From Verrucomicrobiota bacterium (GTDB lineage: Bacteria; Verrucomicrobiota; Verrucomicrobiia; Opitutales; Opitutaceae): a stretch of DNA of 31,736 nucleotides. How positions within the stretch are numbered: the first letter of the stretch is position 1; each line of letters starts with the position of its first letter. The notes beneath the pieces are model-generated. The model worked only from the letters and a program-made list of their open reading frames with translations. It was not told where the DNA came from and searched no databases. The stretch lies in contig JAEWNN010000047.1 in NCBI GenBank assembly GCA_023457035.1, positions 1 to 31,736 on the forward strand. The letters run 5' to 3'. Shown here in pieces: positions 18,316-26,297 of the stretch. Position numbers and translations under genes: made by a program.

Positions 18316-19257
18316 GTGGACGAAATCCTTCATCTGCTCGCGATCCTCGCGCCCCTCTTCGTGCTCATCGCCATCGGCGCCGTGTTGCGTCGCGCGAACT
18401 GGCTCACCGTCGAGGCCGACTCCTCCCTGCTGCGCCTCGGCGTCAACCTCCTCTTCCCCTGCCTGATCTTCCAGTCGGTCATGGGCAACGCCGCCCTGCG
18501 CGATCCGCGCAACCTCTTCTGGCCCCCCTTGCTCGGCTTCGGGTCCATGACGCTCGGCTGGCTCGCCGCCTGGTGGACGGGCCGCGCCCTCGGCCTCGAG
18601 CGGGGCAAGGGCCTGCGCACCTTCGCCTACGCGACCGGGTTCTACAACTACAGCTACGTCCCCATCTTCATCATCGGCGCCCTCTACGGCACGGGCACGC
18701 TCGGCGTGCTCTTCGTCTTCACCACCGGCAATGAGTTCGCCGCCTGGACCGTGGGCGTGCTCCTGCTCGCCGGCGGCACCTTCCGCGAGAACTGGCGCAA
18801 GGCCCTCAACCCGCCCGTCTTCGCCCTCGTCGGCGCCGTCGCCCTCAACTCCGTCCACGTCGAGGTCCCGCCGATCGTCCAGCGCACCGTCGCCTCGCTG
18901 GGCGCCTGCGCCGTGCCGCTCGGCCTGCTGCTTATCGGTGCCTTCCTCGAGGAACACCTCCGCAACCCGCGCGCGCTCATCGGCCCGCGCGTCGCCCTCG
19001 GCTCCGTCCTGCTGCGCCTGGGCCTGCTGCCGCTCACCTTCCTCGCCGCCGCCAAGTGGCTCCCGCTCTCGCCTGAGTTGCAGCAGGTCCTCATCGTGCA
19101 GGCCGCCATGCCCGCCGGCATCTTCCCCATCGTGCTCGTCAAACATTACGGCGGCCAGCCCCTCACCGCCGCCCAGGTGGTCGTCAGCACCACCCTCGTC
19201 TCGATCCTCGTCATCCCCCTCTGGATGAAGTTTGGCACCTGGTGGCTCGGCCTGTGA
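18316..19257 (+). CDS. AEC-family (auxin efflux carrier-like) permease
   Basis: 313 residues from a GTG start at 18316 (codons read MDEILHLLAILAPLF). There are about ten hydrophobic segments and the family landmarks: IAIGAVLRRANWLTVEAD at the end of helix 1, LRLGVNLLFPCLIF, a central TGFYNYSYVPIFII and C-terminal ... QAAMPAGIFPIVLVKHYGG. The length is usual for AEC proteins, which export or exchange organic acids such as malate or malonate in bacteria. The substrate is unknown. No in-frame ATG fits the first helix, so GTG is preferred. It ends 68 bases before panB on the same strand and could be cotranscribed with it. Confidence 0.88.
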   Translation: MDEILHLLAILAPLFVLIAIGAVLRRANWLTVEADSSLLRLGVNLLFPCLIFQSVMGNAALRDPRNLFWPPLLGFGSMTLGWLAAWWTGRALGLERGKGLRTFAYATGFYNYSYVPIFIIGALYGTGTLGVLFVFTTGNEFAAWTVGVLLLAGGTFRENWRKALNPPVFALVGAVALNSVHVEVPPIVQRTVASLGACAVPLGLLLIGAFLEEHLRNPRALIGPRVALGSVLLRLGLLPLTFLAAAKWLPLSPELQQVLIVQAAMPAGIFPIVLVKHYGGQPLTAAQVVVSTTLVSILVIPLWMKFGTWWLGL

Positions 19258-19325
19258 GCCAGCGGCCGCCTCCCCGTCGAAGGCAGCTTGCCCCCCGGGC
19301 CCGGATGCGGTTTCTTGCCCCTCCC

Positions 19326-20117
19326 ATGAAAACGATCCGCGAGTTCGCCGGCGCCAAGGCCGAGGGACGCAAAATCGTCGTCGCCACCGCCTACGATGCC
19401 TGGTCGGCCCGCCTGCTGGCCGACTCCTCCGTCGACTGCCTGCTGGTCGGCGACAGCGTGATGATGACGCTCTACGGCGAACGCGACACGCTCGGCGCCA
19501 CCACCGAGATCATGGCGACCCACACCCGCATCGTCGCCCGCCACGCGCCCGAGAAACTCGTCGTCGCCGACCTGCCCTTCCTCGCCGTGCGCAAGGGCGC
19601 CGCCCACGCGCTCGACTGCGCCGCCGCCCTGCTGCGCGCCGGCGCCCACGCCGTGAAGGCCGAAGGCGTCCGCGGCCACGCCGAAGTTCTCCACCACCTC
19701 GTCGAGTCCGGCATTCCCGTCATGGGCCACCTCGGGCTCACCCCGCAGTCCGTCCACGCGCTCGGCGGCTACCGCGTCCAGGCCCGCGAACCCGCCGAGG
19801 CCGCCCAACTCCGCGCCGATGCCGCCGCCCTCGAGACCGCCGGCTGTTTCTCCATGGTCTTCGAGTGTGTGCCCGCGGCCCTCGCGAAATCCGTCACCGC
19901 CTCGCTCAAGATCCCGACCATCGGCATCGGCGCCGGCCCCGACTGCGACGGCCAGGTGCTCGTGCTCCACGACCTGCTCGGCTTCAACCCCGACTTCAAA
20001 CCGAAGTTCGCGCGCCGTTTCGTCGATACCGTCGCATTGATGAAGACCGGTGTCACCGCCTATGCCGACGCCGTCCGCGCCGGCACCTTCCCGTCCGACG
20101 AGGAAAGCTTCCGCTGA
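19326..20117 (+). CDS. panB: 3-methyl-2-oxobutanoate hydroxymethyltransferase
   Basis: 263 residues. The enzyme transfers a hydroxymethyl group from 5,10-methylene-tetrahydrofolate to 2-oxoisovalerate, giving ketopantoate, the first committed step to pantothenate and CoA. The metal and active-site residues line up with the E. coli enzyme: D43 in LLVGDSVMM, D82 in VADLPF, K111 and E113 in AVKAEG, and E180 in VFECVP. The segments VMGHLGLTPQSVHALGGYRV and IGIGAGPDCDGQVLVLHDLLG are diagnostic. It heads a plus-strand set with coaC and coaB, so the pathway context is consistent. No Shine-Dalgarno is visible upstream of the ATG. Confidence 0.97.
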   Translation: MKTIREFAGAKAEGRKIVVATAYDAWSARLLADSSVDCLLVGDSVMMTLYGERDTLGATTEIMATHTRIVARHAPEKLVVADLPFLAVRKGAAHALDCAAALLRAGAHAVKAEGVRGHAEVLHHLVESGIPVMGHLGLTPQSVHALGGYRVQAREPAEAAQLRADAAALETAGCFSMVFECVPAALAKSVTASLKIPTIGIGAGPDCDGQVLVLHDLLGFNPDFKPKFARRFVDTVALMKTGVTAYADAVRAGTFPSDEESFR

Positions 20118-20238
20118 GAAACCGATCCCGTCCCATCGGAACCCACAAACGGTAACGAACAAGACAAAGACCGTTCCGGAGAACCGAACGCCCCGCCCAT
20201 CTCCAGCATTCAGTCCTCCTCCTCCCTTCGCTTTCCTC

Positions 20239-20266
20239 CCTTCGTTCTCTTCGTTACCTTCTGTCG
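20239..20266 (+). repeat. TTCGTT...CTTCTGT interspersed repeat, copy 1
   Basis: A 28-base element beginning CCTTCGTTCTCTTCG and ending TTACCTTCTGTCG, 21 bases before coaC. Three more copies occur in this window (20939-20964, minus strand 31408-31435, 31514-31540); the minus-strand copy differs from this one at a single base. On the other strand it would encode KVTKRTKG-like peptides, a known false-protein signature of this repeat. Confidence 0.75.
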
Positions 20267-20287
20267 CCAGTTCGTACCGTCCCCGCC

Positions 20288-20830
20288 ATGGCCTCGAAAA
20301 ACATCCTCTTCTTCCTCACCGGCTCCATCGCCTGCGCCAAGGCCACCACCACGATCTCGCGCCTCGCCCAGGCCGGCGTGACGGTGCAGACGGTCGTCAC
20401 CCCCGCCGCGCTCCACTTCATCGGCAAGTCCACGCTCGAGGGCCTCACCGGCCGCCACGTCTACGCGGATATGTGGGCCGACGGCGCCGCGCTCGACCAC
20501 ATCGAGTTCGCCCGCAATGCCGACCTCGCGATTGTCTGCCCGGCCACCGCGAACGCCATCAACCGTCTCGCCGCCGGCATCGCCGACGATCTGCTCGGCA
20601 CGCTCTTCCTCGCGTGGGAGCTCGACCAGAAGCCTTGGCTCGTCGTCCCCGCGATGAACCACCGCATGTGGCAACATCCCGCCACCCAGGCCGGCGCCGC
20701 GACCCTGCGCGGCTGGGGCGTGCGGTTCATCGAGCCCGCCGAAGGCATGCACGCCTGCGGCGAAGGTGGCCCCGGCCGCCTCCCCGACCCCGAGTCCATC
20801 GCCGCTGAGGTGCTCAAGACGCTCGGCTGA
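20288..20830 (+). CDS. coaC: Phosphopantothenoylcysteine decarboxylase (stand-alone CoaC)
   Basis: 180-residue flavoprotein of the HFCD family that decarboxylates 4'-phosphopantothenoylcysteine to 4'-phosphopantetheine. Visible are the FMN-binding GSIACAKA near the N-terminus, the catalytic His71 (ALDHIEFARNADL), PAMNHRMW with Asn124, and the flap ACGEGGPGRL with Cys157; these correspond to H75, N125 and C158 of E. coli Dfp. The protein stops right after this domain, where most bacteria continue into the CoaB synthetase; here CoaB is the next gene, 199 bases downstream. The two should act in sequence. Confidence 0.94.
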   Translation: MASKNILFFLTGSIACAKATTTISRLAQAGVTVQTVVTPAALHFIGKSTLEGLTGRHVYADMWADGAALDHIEFARNADLAIVCPATANAINRLAAGIADDLLGTLFLAWELDQKPWLVVPAMNHRMWQHPATQAGAATLRGWGVRFIEPAEGMHACGEGGPGRLPDPESIAAEVLKTLG

Positions 20831-20938
20831 ACGCCCGCACGACTGTACTTGCACCCACGAATCGGAGCCGGGAACCGACAAAAGGATACCTGAAGAGAAC
20901 AACCCCACGATATCAGGCAGACCCCGGCCGCGACTCCG

Positions 20939-20964
20939 CTTCGTTCCCTTCGTTGCCTTCTGTC
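20939..20964 (+). repeat. TTCGTT...CTTCTGT interspersed repeat, copy 2
   Basis: Reads CTTCGTTCCCTTCG then TTGCCTTCTGTC, matching copy 1 with a few changes. It lies in the 199-base gap between coaC and coaB, in the same orientation as copy 1, followed by a degenerate partial echo (CCTCTGTCGTCCG, ~20988-21000). Confidence 0.7.
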
Positions 20965-21029
20965 CCCTCCGGCGTCCGTTACTCCATCCTCTGTCGTCCG
21001 CCCCGTCGTCTTTCGCCTTTCATCACCCC

Positions 21030-21665
21030 ATGAAAATCCTCGTCACCGCTGGCGCCACCCGCGAACCCCTCGATGAAGTCCGCTTCATCTCCAACGTCAG
21101 CTCCGGCAAGACCGGCGCGGCGCTGGCCGACGCGCTCGCTGGGTTCGGCCACGATGTCACCCTCCTGCGCGGCGAAGGCTCGGCCAAACCGAAGCAGGTG
21201 ACCGACGGCGAGAAGTTCTCCTCCTGCGCCGACCTGCTCGCCAAGCTCCAGCGCCGACTCGGCACCGGCGCATACGATGCTGTGGTGATGACCGCCGCCG
21301 TCGCCGACTACCGCCCCGACACCGCCCAGACCGGCAAGATCCGTTCCGATGCGGACGAGCTCGTCATCCGACTCGTCCGCAACCCGAAGATCCTCCCGCA
21401 GCTCAAGGCGATGTCGCCACGGCCCCTGCGCGTGATCGGTTTCAAGTTCACCGTGGGCGCCGATTTCGAGGCGCGCCGCGCCGCGGTCACGGCGCAGTGG
21501 ACCGCCGGCGGAGTCGACGCCACCGTGCACAACGACCTGCACGAGATCCAATCTTCGGCGACACACCCCTTCTATCTCTGGGCGCGGCCCGCCACGACCC
21601 CCGTGCTCCTCGGCGGCGTCCCCGCCCTCGCCGCCGCCCTGCACGCCGTCTGGTCGACCGGCTGA
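21030..21665 (+). CDS. coaB: Phosphopantothenate-cysteine ligase (stand-alone CoaB)
   Basis: 211 residues from the ATG at 21030. The enzyme condenses 4'-phosphopantothenate with cysteine using a nucleotide triphosphate. Family signatures: N-terminal ILVTAGATREPLDEVRFISN, VSSGKTGAALADAL (nucleotide-binding loop), VMTAAVADYRP, TGKIRS, LVRNPKIL, GFKFTVG and VHNDL. It is the counterpart of the C-terminal half of the usual bifunctional CoaBC (Dfp) and follows coaC in the same order as in the fusion. The frame is open upstream to 20766, but that part overlaps coaC and the repeat, so it was rejected. Confidence 0.92.
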   Translation: MKILVTAGATREPLDEVRFISNVSSGKTGAALADALAGFGHDVTLLRGEGSAKPKQVTDGEKFSSCADLLAKLQRRLGTGAYDAVVMTAAVADYRPDTAQTGKIRSDADELVIRLVRNPKILPQLKAMSPRPLRVIGFKFTVGADFEARRAAVTAQWTAGGVDATVHNDLHEIQSSATHPFYLWARPATTPVLLGGVPALAAALHAVWSTG

Positions 21666-21783
21666 GGCCGCGCCGCCGCCCGCGCACGGCAGTGGGCCGG
21701 AAGCATCTGGTCGGCCGCCGCGGGTGCGGCACCGCCGCCGGCGGCGAAGGTCCCCGGCCCGGGTCCGGATCTCGTCGCCGGCA

Positions 21784-22938
21784 CTACCACCCCAGGAGCT
21801 CGCGCAGCGGGCCGATCAGCTCGGCGCCCATTTGCTCGTGCTGGAACGCGACGGGATGGGCGTTCGTCGGCGTACCCGGATACTGGTGCAACGGAGCAAA
21901 GGCCACGCGGGTGTCGCCGGCCTCGTGCGCCGCCGCGATCACCGTGCGCAGGCACTGGCGCTGGAACTCGCGTTTCTTGCCGTCCTCGGTCGCCGGATCC
22001 TCGCTGCGCATCGGGCTTTCGGTGAAGAGCACCGCCGCGTGCGGATGGACCTTGCGGATGTCGGCGAGAAAATTGGCGAACGCCGCGGTGAACGCCGCCT
22101 CGTCGACCCAGCCGGCGCTGAGATCGTTCTGGCCCAACGCGATCACGACGGCGTCGGGCTGATACAGCGCATGATCCCACTTCGCCGCGGGATCGTCGGG
22201 CAGCGCACGCTGGAAGAACTGCGGCGCGGTCACGTCGCGATCCGCCCCCTCGCCCTTCCAGTTGCGCATCACGCCGCGGCCGCCGCAGCTCACGAGGTGG
22301 ACCTGCGCGCCGAGCGCGCGACCGAGCAGCATGCCGTACGAACGCGGGGCGTTGGCCGTGCGCGGGGTGTTGTCGAGCTCCGGCGGGTAGCGGTCGATGG
22401 CCTCGCCACCCGTGATCGAGTCGCCGATGAACATCAGCCGGCGCTCGGGCAGCGGCGGCGGCGCGAGCAGCTCGCAGCCGGCCGGCAGCACGAGACCGCG
22501 GAACGCCGCGACCCCCTGCCAGTTCTCGTTGCGGCGCGTCAACTCGACCAACCACCCCTCCTGCGGCGCGACCCCGGATGGGAGCGGCAGCTCGCTGCGG
22601 CCCTCGGGCAGCCGGATCACGACCGGTTCCCAGCCGTTCACGGCGAGGTTGAACGCACAATACGGCGAAGAGGCGCCGAACAGCACCGTCGGCGCCGGCC
22701 CGCGGTAGGCGAAGCGGATCGTCACGCCGGGGAAACCGAGCCGGGCCTCGTCGCCGACCAGGGCGAAGCGGCCCATGTACTGGAAGTGCGGATCTTGGGG
22801 TGGGACGACGGCGGAGGCGGGATTCATGACCGGAAGCTGGGCGGGAGCGGCCGAGCATGGGGTGCGCTGGGCAAACGCGCCGAGCACCACCAACGCTGCC
22901 GCCAGCCGCAGAAAACGGGGGGGACAAAGCGGGAACAT
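21784..22938 (-). CDS. Secreted SGNH esterase, carbohydrate esterase family 2-like
   Basis: 384 residues from the ATG at 22938. A signal peptide (MFPLCPPRFLRLAAALVVLG...) is followed by a jelly-roll N-domain (~45-160, HFQYMGRFALVGDEARLGFPG ... SPYCAFNLAVNGWEP) and then an SGNH hydrolase domain: FIGDSITGG with nucleophile Ser174, CGGRG, and GQND at 269-272. The C-terminal TNAHPVAFQHEQMG supplies the catalytic His. This two-domain arrangement is typical of CE2 acetyl esterases that deacetylate plant polysaccharides. It should act in the periplasm or outside the cell. It lies on the minus strand downstream of the cupin-GNAT pair; the alpha-galactosidase nearby supports a glycan-degrading role, though the two are not in one operon. 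Confidence 0.87.
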   Translation of the reverse strand: MFPLCPPRFLRLAAALVVLGAFAQRTPCSAAPAQLPVMNPASAVVPPQDPHFQYMGRFALVGDEARLGFPGVTIRFAYRGPAPTVLFGASSPYCAFNLAVNGWEPVVIRLPEGRSELPLPSGVAPQEGWLVELTRRNENWQGVAAFRGLVLPAGCELLAPPPLPERRLMFIGDSITGGEAIDRYPPELDNTPRTANAPRSYGMLLGRALGAQVHLVSCGGRGVMRNWKGEGADRDVTAPQFFQRALPDDPAAKWDHALYQPDAVVIALGQNDLSAGWVDEAAFTAAFANFLADIRKVHPHAAVLFTESPMRSEDPATEDGKKREFQRQCLRTVIAAAHEAGDTRVAFAPLHQYPGTPTNAHPVAFQHEQMGAELIGPLRELLGW

Positions 22939-23009
22939 CGCTGCGCAGCGTGGACCTCGCCCCAAGCGTGAGGCGAGCGGTTTCCCGCCCCGGACGCATC
23001 AAGTCGGCA

Positions 23010-23501
23010 TTACCGCGAACCCGCCGCGAGCTTCTCCAGAAACACAAGCGTCACCGCCGGCGAAAGCGCTTCGGTCCGGAACGGCCGGTAGCCGAGCCTC
23101 GCATAGAGGCGCAGGTTGCGCACGCTCCGCTCGCCGGTGAACAGCTCGAAGCGCTGCACCTGCGGCAACGCACACTCCAGCGCCCGCATCAGTTGCGAGC
23201 CGATCCCGCGGCCCTGGAAGTCTGGATGCACCATCAACCGGCCGACATGGCACGTGCCGCCTTCGATCCGGCCGCGCACCGCGCCGACGATTCGGCCACC
23301 CTGCGTCGCCTTCAGCACGTGCATCTCCACCAACGCCCGCTCGGTCGCCGCCAGCGGCTCGACCAACGGCGGAATGGTCCAGTCGTCGTAAAGCTCCGCC
23401 TCGCTGCGGTAGGCGCGGCGTTGCAGCTCGTGGAGCGCGGCGGCATCCGCCGCCGACGCACGGGCGATCTCGCTCGCCGGAACTTCGGGCCGGGTCTTCA
23501 T
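23010..23501 (-). CDS. GNAT-family N-acetyltransferase
   Basis: 163 residues from the ATG at 23501. The acetyl-CoA-binding motif is clear: GRLMVHPDFQGRGIGSQLM (88-105) with the Q/RxxGxG/A loop QGRGIG at 96-101, followed by LFTGERSVRNLRLYARLGYR, the standard motif B region. The substrate is not readable. It begins 16 bases after the cupin gene stops, so the two are probably one transcript. Confidence 0.9.
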   Translation of the reverse strand: MKTRPEVPASEIARASAADAAALHELQRRAYRSEAELYDDWTIPPLVEPLAATERALVEMHVLKATQGGRIVGAVRGRIEGGTCHVGRLMVHPDFQGRGIGSQLMRALECALPQVQRFELFTGERSVRNLRLYARLGYRPFRTEALSPAVTLVFLEKLAAGSR

Positions 23502-23517
23502 CAGTCTCCTCAACGGC

Positions 23518-23850
23518 TCATTCGCCCCGCGGCAGGTAGTCCTCGCGCACCGGGGAGAACACTTCGAGCGCCACCGCGTCCTCGAGGATCGCCGCCTGGT
23601 GCTCCACCCCGCCGGGGATGCTCCAGCTGTCGCCCGGCGCAAGCTCGCGCTCCTCGGTGCCGATGCGCAGTCGCAGCCGCCCCGAGACCAGGTAGCCGGT
23701 CTGCTCGTGCGGATGCGCATGCGCCGGCAGCACGCTCCCGCCCTTCAGCCGGAACTCCGTCATCAGCATGCGCTCGCCGTGGCAGAGCGTGCGGCGTTCG
23801 ATGCCGGGCAACGCCGGCGCGTAAGGGACCGAGTCGTGTCGTGTGATCAT
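23518..23850 (-). CDS. Single-domain cupin protein
   Basis: 110 residues from the ATG at 23850 (MITRHDSVPYAP). Cupin motif 1 is LPAHAHPHEQTGYLVSG with metal-ligand candidates H44, H46, H48 and E49; motif 2 is PGDSWSIPGGVEHQA with H84. Such proteins bind a divalent metal and may act as small isomerases, dioxygenases or sensors; the role here is unknown. The frame is open to 23964, but the extra 38 codons run through the palindromic repeat at 23931-23966 and produce the repeat-derived string TLTVVKVNG, so the later start is preferred. It is paired with the downstream GNAT gene. Confidence 0.88.
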   Translation of the reverse strand: MITRHDSVPYAPALPGIERRTLCHGERMLMTEFRLKGGSVLPAHAHPHEQTGYLVSGRLRLRIGTEERELAPGDSWSIPGGVEHQAAILEDAVALEVFSPVREDYLPRGE

Positions 23851-23930
23851 CGGGGAAGCGTCGCCGCCACCAAGGCACAACGCGCGCCGCACGTCGATCC
23901 GCGACCGCCACGGTCCGCCAATCCATCCCG

Positions 23931-23966
23931 GACCGTTTACCTTCACGACCGTGAGCGTAAACATCC
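23931..23966 (+). repeat. GACCGTTTACC palindromic repeat, imperfect copy
   Basis: Begins GACCGTTTACCTTCACG, identical to the first 17 bases of the perfect copy at 24007-24042, then a degenerated right arm (CGTGAGCGTAAAC). It lies between the cupin start and the second copy, in the same orientation. Confidence 0.75.
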
Positions 23967-24006
23967 CCGAAGAGCATGGTTTCCGAGCGACAGGTCGCGC
24001 GCGTCC

Positions 24007-24042
24007 GACCGTTTACCTTCACGGTCGTGAAGGTAAACGGTC
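24007..24042 (+). repeat. GACCGTTTACC palindromic repeat, perfect copy
   Basis: GACCGTTTACCTTCACG at 24007-24023 is followed by GT and then the exact inverted arm at 24026-24042, giving a 17-bp perfect stem with a 2-base centre. It starts 3 bases past the AraC-gene stop. It resembles REP-type intergenic palindromes. It may also end AraC transcripts, although no T-tract follows. Confidence 0.85.
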
Positions 24043-24045
24043 GCA

Positions 24046-24870
24046 TCACGACTGGCGGTGTTCGCCGCCGGACCGCAGCCCGCCCGGGCTGGCGCCGTAG
24101 CGGGCCCGGTAGGCGCGGCCGAAGGTGTTCGCGCTGGCGAAACCGCACGCCCGCGCCACCTCGGCCAGCTCCAGCTCGGTCGTCGCCAACATCGTATTCG
24201 CATGCTCCAGCCGCAACCGTCGCAACATCGCCCCCGGCGCCTCGCGGTACCGCCGCCGAAACGCTCGGATGAAGTGCTCCCGCGAGATGCCGCACTTCGC
24301 GACGACCGTCTTCAGGTTGATTGCCGAGCGGAAGTGGCTCTGCAGATAGTGCCGACCGAACTCCACCGGATCGCGCTCCCGGGCCTCCTGCACCTGCTCG
24401 CGGTAGAGTGCGATGAGCAGCCGATAGAGCAGCTCCGACTCGTGGAAGCGGTCCCGGAGGTTGCGGCGGCGCACCCCGTCGAAGACCTCGTCGAACAACG
24501 CCGCCGCCTCCGACTCCTCCGGCATCCGCACCACGGAGCCGAAGTCCGCGCGGAGCCGGACAAAAAGCGGCCGCACCCCGATCGGCGAGAACGCCAGGAA
24601 GCGGTGCCGGTAGGGCTCGGTCGCACCGGGCGGATACCCGTACGCCGTGGGCTCGCGGTGCGTGAAGAGCATCGCGTACCCCGCCGGCACGGAGCGTTCG
24701 CCCTTCGCGTCGCGGAAGAAACCCGCTCCGCCGAGCGTGCGCTGGATCACCAGCCGGTCGGCGTCGCCGCGCGTCGCGTTGTCCCAGCGGTAGGCCTCGC
24801 TCGTCTGTCGCTCCTCGGCGGCGGCGTGCACAACGGCGAAGGGGTCGAGGGAGGCGGCAGGCGCGGGCAT
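24046..24870 (-). CDS. AraC-family transcriptional regulator
   Basis: 274 residues from the ATG at 24870. The N-terminal ~160 residues form a probable sugar- or effector-sensing domain without a recognised motif. The C-terminal ~90 residues are an AraC double helix-turn-helix: NLKTVVAKCGISREHFIRAF is the first and LAEVARACGFASANTFGRAY, followed by RARYGASPGGLR, the second, which is the family signature. It is transcribed away from the alpha-galactosidase gene across a 132-base region, the usual layout for a regulator of its neighbour. Control of the alpha-galactosidase in response to a galactoside is therefore inferred. Confidence 0.9.
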   Translation of the reverse strand: MPAPAASLDPFAVVHAAAEERQTSEAYRWDNATRGDADRLVIQRTLGGAGFFRDAKGERSVPAGYAMLFTHREPTAYGYPPGATEPYRHRFLAFSPIGVRPLFVRLRADFGSVVRMPEESEAAALFDEVFDGVRRRNLRDRFHESELLYRLLIALYREQVQEARERDPVEFGRHYLQSHFRSAINLKTVVAKCGISREHFIRAFRRRYREAPGAMLRRLRLEHANTMLATTELELAEVARACGFASANTFGRAYRARYGASPGGLRSGGEHRQS

Positions 24871-25002
24871 GGGCTGAGGATCACATTTTGCACCGGCGGA
24901 ATCAATCTTCGGCCCTCGCGCCCGTGCGAAAATCCGCCATCACTCTCTTCCCCACGTGCGCCGCGCGAATCACATTCCGCGGTTTCCGAGTCCAACGTTC
25001 CC
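24871..25002. promoter_or_regulatory. Divergent control region, AraC regulator / alpha-galactosidase
   Basis: Two direct repeats of ATCACATTNNGC are seen: ATCACATTTTGC at 24880-24891 and ATCACATTCCGC at 24969-24980, 89 bases apart. AraC proteins often bind such direct repeats. The second copy lies 22 bases before the alpha-galactosidase ATG and the first 9 bases before the regulator ATG, so binding could affect both. No clear -35/-10 boxes were picked. Confidence 0.45.
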
Positions 25003-26214
25003 ATGAAGAAACTCCTCAGCCTCCTCCTCGCCGCCGCGTTGCCCGCGCTGCCGGCGCTCGCCCAGAAGTTCGAGGGCCTCGCCCTCACCCCGCCGATGGG
25101 CTTCAACACCTGGAACACCTTCGCGAGCAACATCAACGAGGTGCTCATCATGGAGACCGCCGACACCATGGTGAAGAACGGCATGCGCGACGCCGGCTAC
25201 GACTACATCGTCATCGACGACTGCTGGCAACTCATGGAGCGCGACGCGCAGGGCAACCTCGTCGCCGATCCGAAGAAGTTTCCCTCCGGCATGAAGGCCC
25301 TCGGCGACTACCTCCACGCGCGCGGCTTCAAGTTCGGCATCTACTCCTGCGCCGGCGCCAAGACCTGCGGCGGGTTCCCCGGCAGCCAGGGCCACGAGTA
25401 TCAGGACGCGCTCCTCTTCGCGTCGTGGGGGGTCGACTACCTCAAGTACGACTGGTGCTCGACCAACACCCGCGACCCGAAGGAGGCCTACACCACCATG
25501 CGCGACGCCCTCTACGCCGCCAAGCGCCCCGTCGTCTTCAGCATCTGCGAATGGGGCGGCAGCAAGCCGTGGGAATGGGCCAAGGATGTCGGCCACCTCT
25601 GGCGCACCACCGGCGACATCACCGACTGCTACGACTGCACGCAGCGCTGGGAACGCGGCTGGAAGGTCATCCTCGATCTCCAGCGCACCCTCGTGCAGCC
25701 CAACGACGGCCAGAACAACGGCCTCGGCCAGTACGGCGGCCCCGGGCACTGGAACGACCCCGACATGCTCGAGGTCGGCAGCGCCGGCCTCACCTTCGCC
25801 GAGTCCCGCGCCCACTTCTCCCTGTGGTGCATGCTCGCCGCCCCGCTCATGGCCGGCGCCGACATCCGCCACGTCTCACCCGAGATCCTCGCCGTCTTGA
25901 CCGACAAGGAGGCCCTCGCCATCGACCAGGACCGCCTCGGCAAGGCCGCCTGGCCCTTCCGCACCGAGCCCGGCCGCGAAATCTGGGTACGCGAGCTCGC
26001 CGACGGCTCCTGGGCCCTCGCCCTGCTCAACACCGGCGACCAGCCCGCCGAGCTCTCCGTCGACTTCCACCACATGTGGTTCCTCGGCGGCGAGTGCGCG
26101 ATCCGCGACATCTGGGACAAGAAGGACACCGGCACCACCGGCCACTCCTTCACCAAGCGCCTCGACTCGCACGACGTCGCCCTCCTCCGCCTCACGCCGC
26201 TCAAGAAGAAGTAA
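25003..26214 (+). CDS. Secreted alpha-galactosidase, glycoside hydrolase family 27
   Basis: 403 residues. A signal peptide (MKKLLSLLLAAALPALPALA, cut near A20) precedes a GH27 (beta/alpha)8 catalytic domain starting at LTPPMGFNTWNTF. The catalytic nucleophile is D150 in YLKYDWCS and the acid/base is D254 in HWNDPDML. Other landmarks are YDYIVIDDCWQ, KFGIYSCAG, SICEWGG and LAAPLMAGADIR. The C-terminal beta domain carries WVRELADGSWALALLNTGDQ. It should release terminal alpha-1,6-galactose (melibiose, raffinose, galactomannan) outside the cytoplasm with retention of configuration. The start is fixed by the signal peptide. A strong terminator follows, and the divergent AraC gene is the likely regulator. 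Confidence 0.96.
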   Translation: MKKLLSLLLAAALPALPALAQKFEGLALTPPMGFNTWNTFASNINEVLIMETADTMVKNGMRDAGYDYIVIDDCWQLMERDAQGNLVADPKKFPSGMKALGDYLHARGFKFGIYSCAGAKTCGGFPGSQGHEYQDALLFASWGVDYLKYDWCSTNTRDPKEAYTTMRDALYAAKRPVVFSICEWGGSKPWEWAKDVGHLWRTTGDITDCYDCTQRWERGWKVILDLQRTLVQPNDGQNNGLGQYGGPGHWNDPDMLEVGSAGLTFAESRAHFSLWCMLAAPLMAGADIRHVSPEILAVLTDKEALAIDQDRLGKAAWPFRTEPGREIWVRELADGSWALALLNTGDQPAELSVDFHHMWFLGGECAIRDIWDKKDTGTTGHSFTKRLDSHDVALLRLTPLKKK

Positions 26215-26232
26215 CCTCCCCGGTAATCCTTG

Positions 26233-26272
26233 GCCGGCACCCGGAGCGCACGCTCCGCGTGCCGGCTTTTTT
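26233..26272 (+). terminator. Rho-independent terminator of the alpha-galactosidase gene
   Basis: GCCGGCAC (26233-26240) pairs with GTGCCGGC (26259-26266), with an inner GGAGCG/CGCTCC stem, followed by six T at 26267-26272. It lies 18 bases past the stop codon. Confidence 0.93.
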
Positions 26273-26297
26273 GCAGCATCGCAGCTGGGCCCGCCCC

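Noticed and set aside
23851..23964. An N-terminal extension of the cupin protein
   Set aside because: It would be encoded by the palindromic repeat and gives the repeat-derived string TLTVVKVNG.
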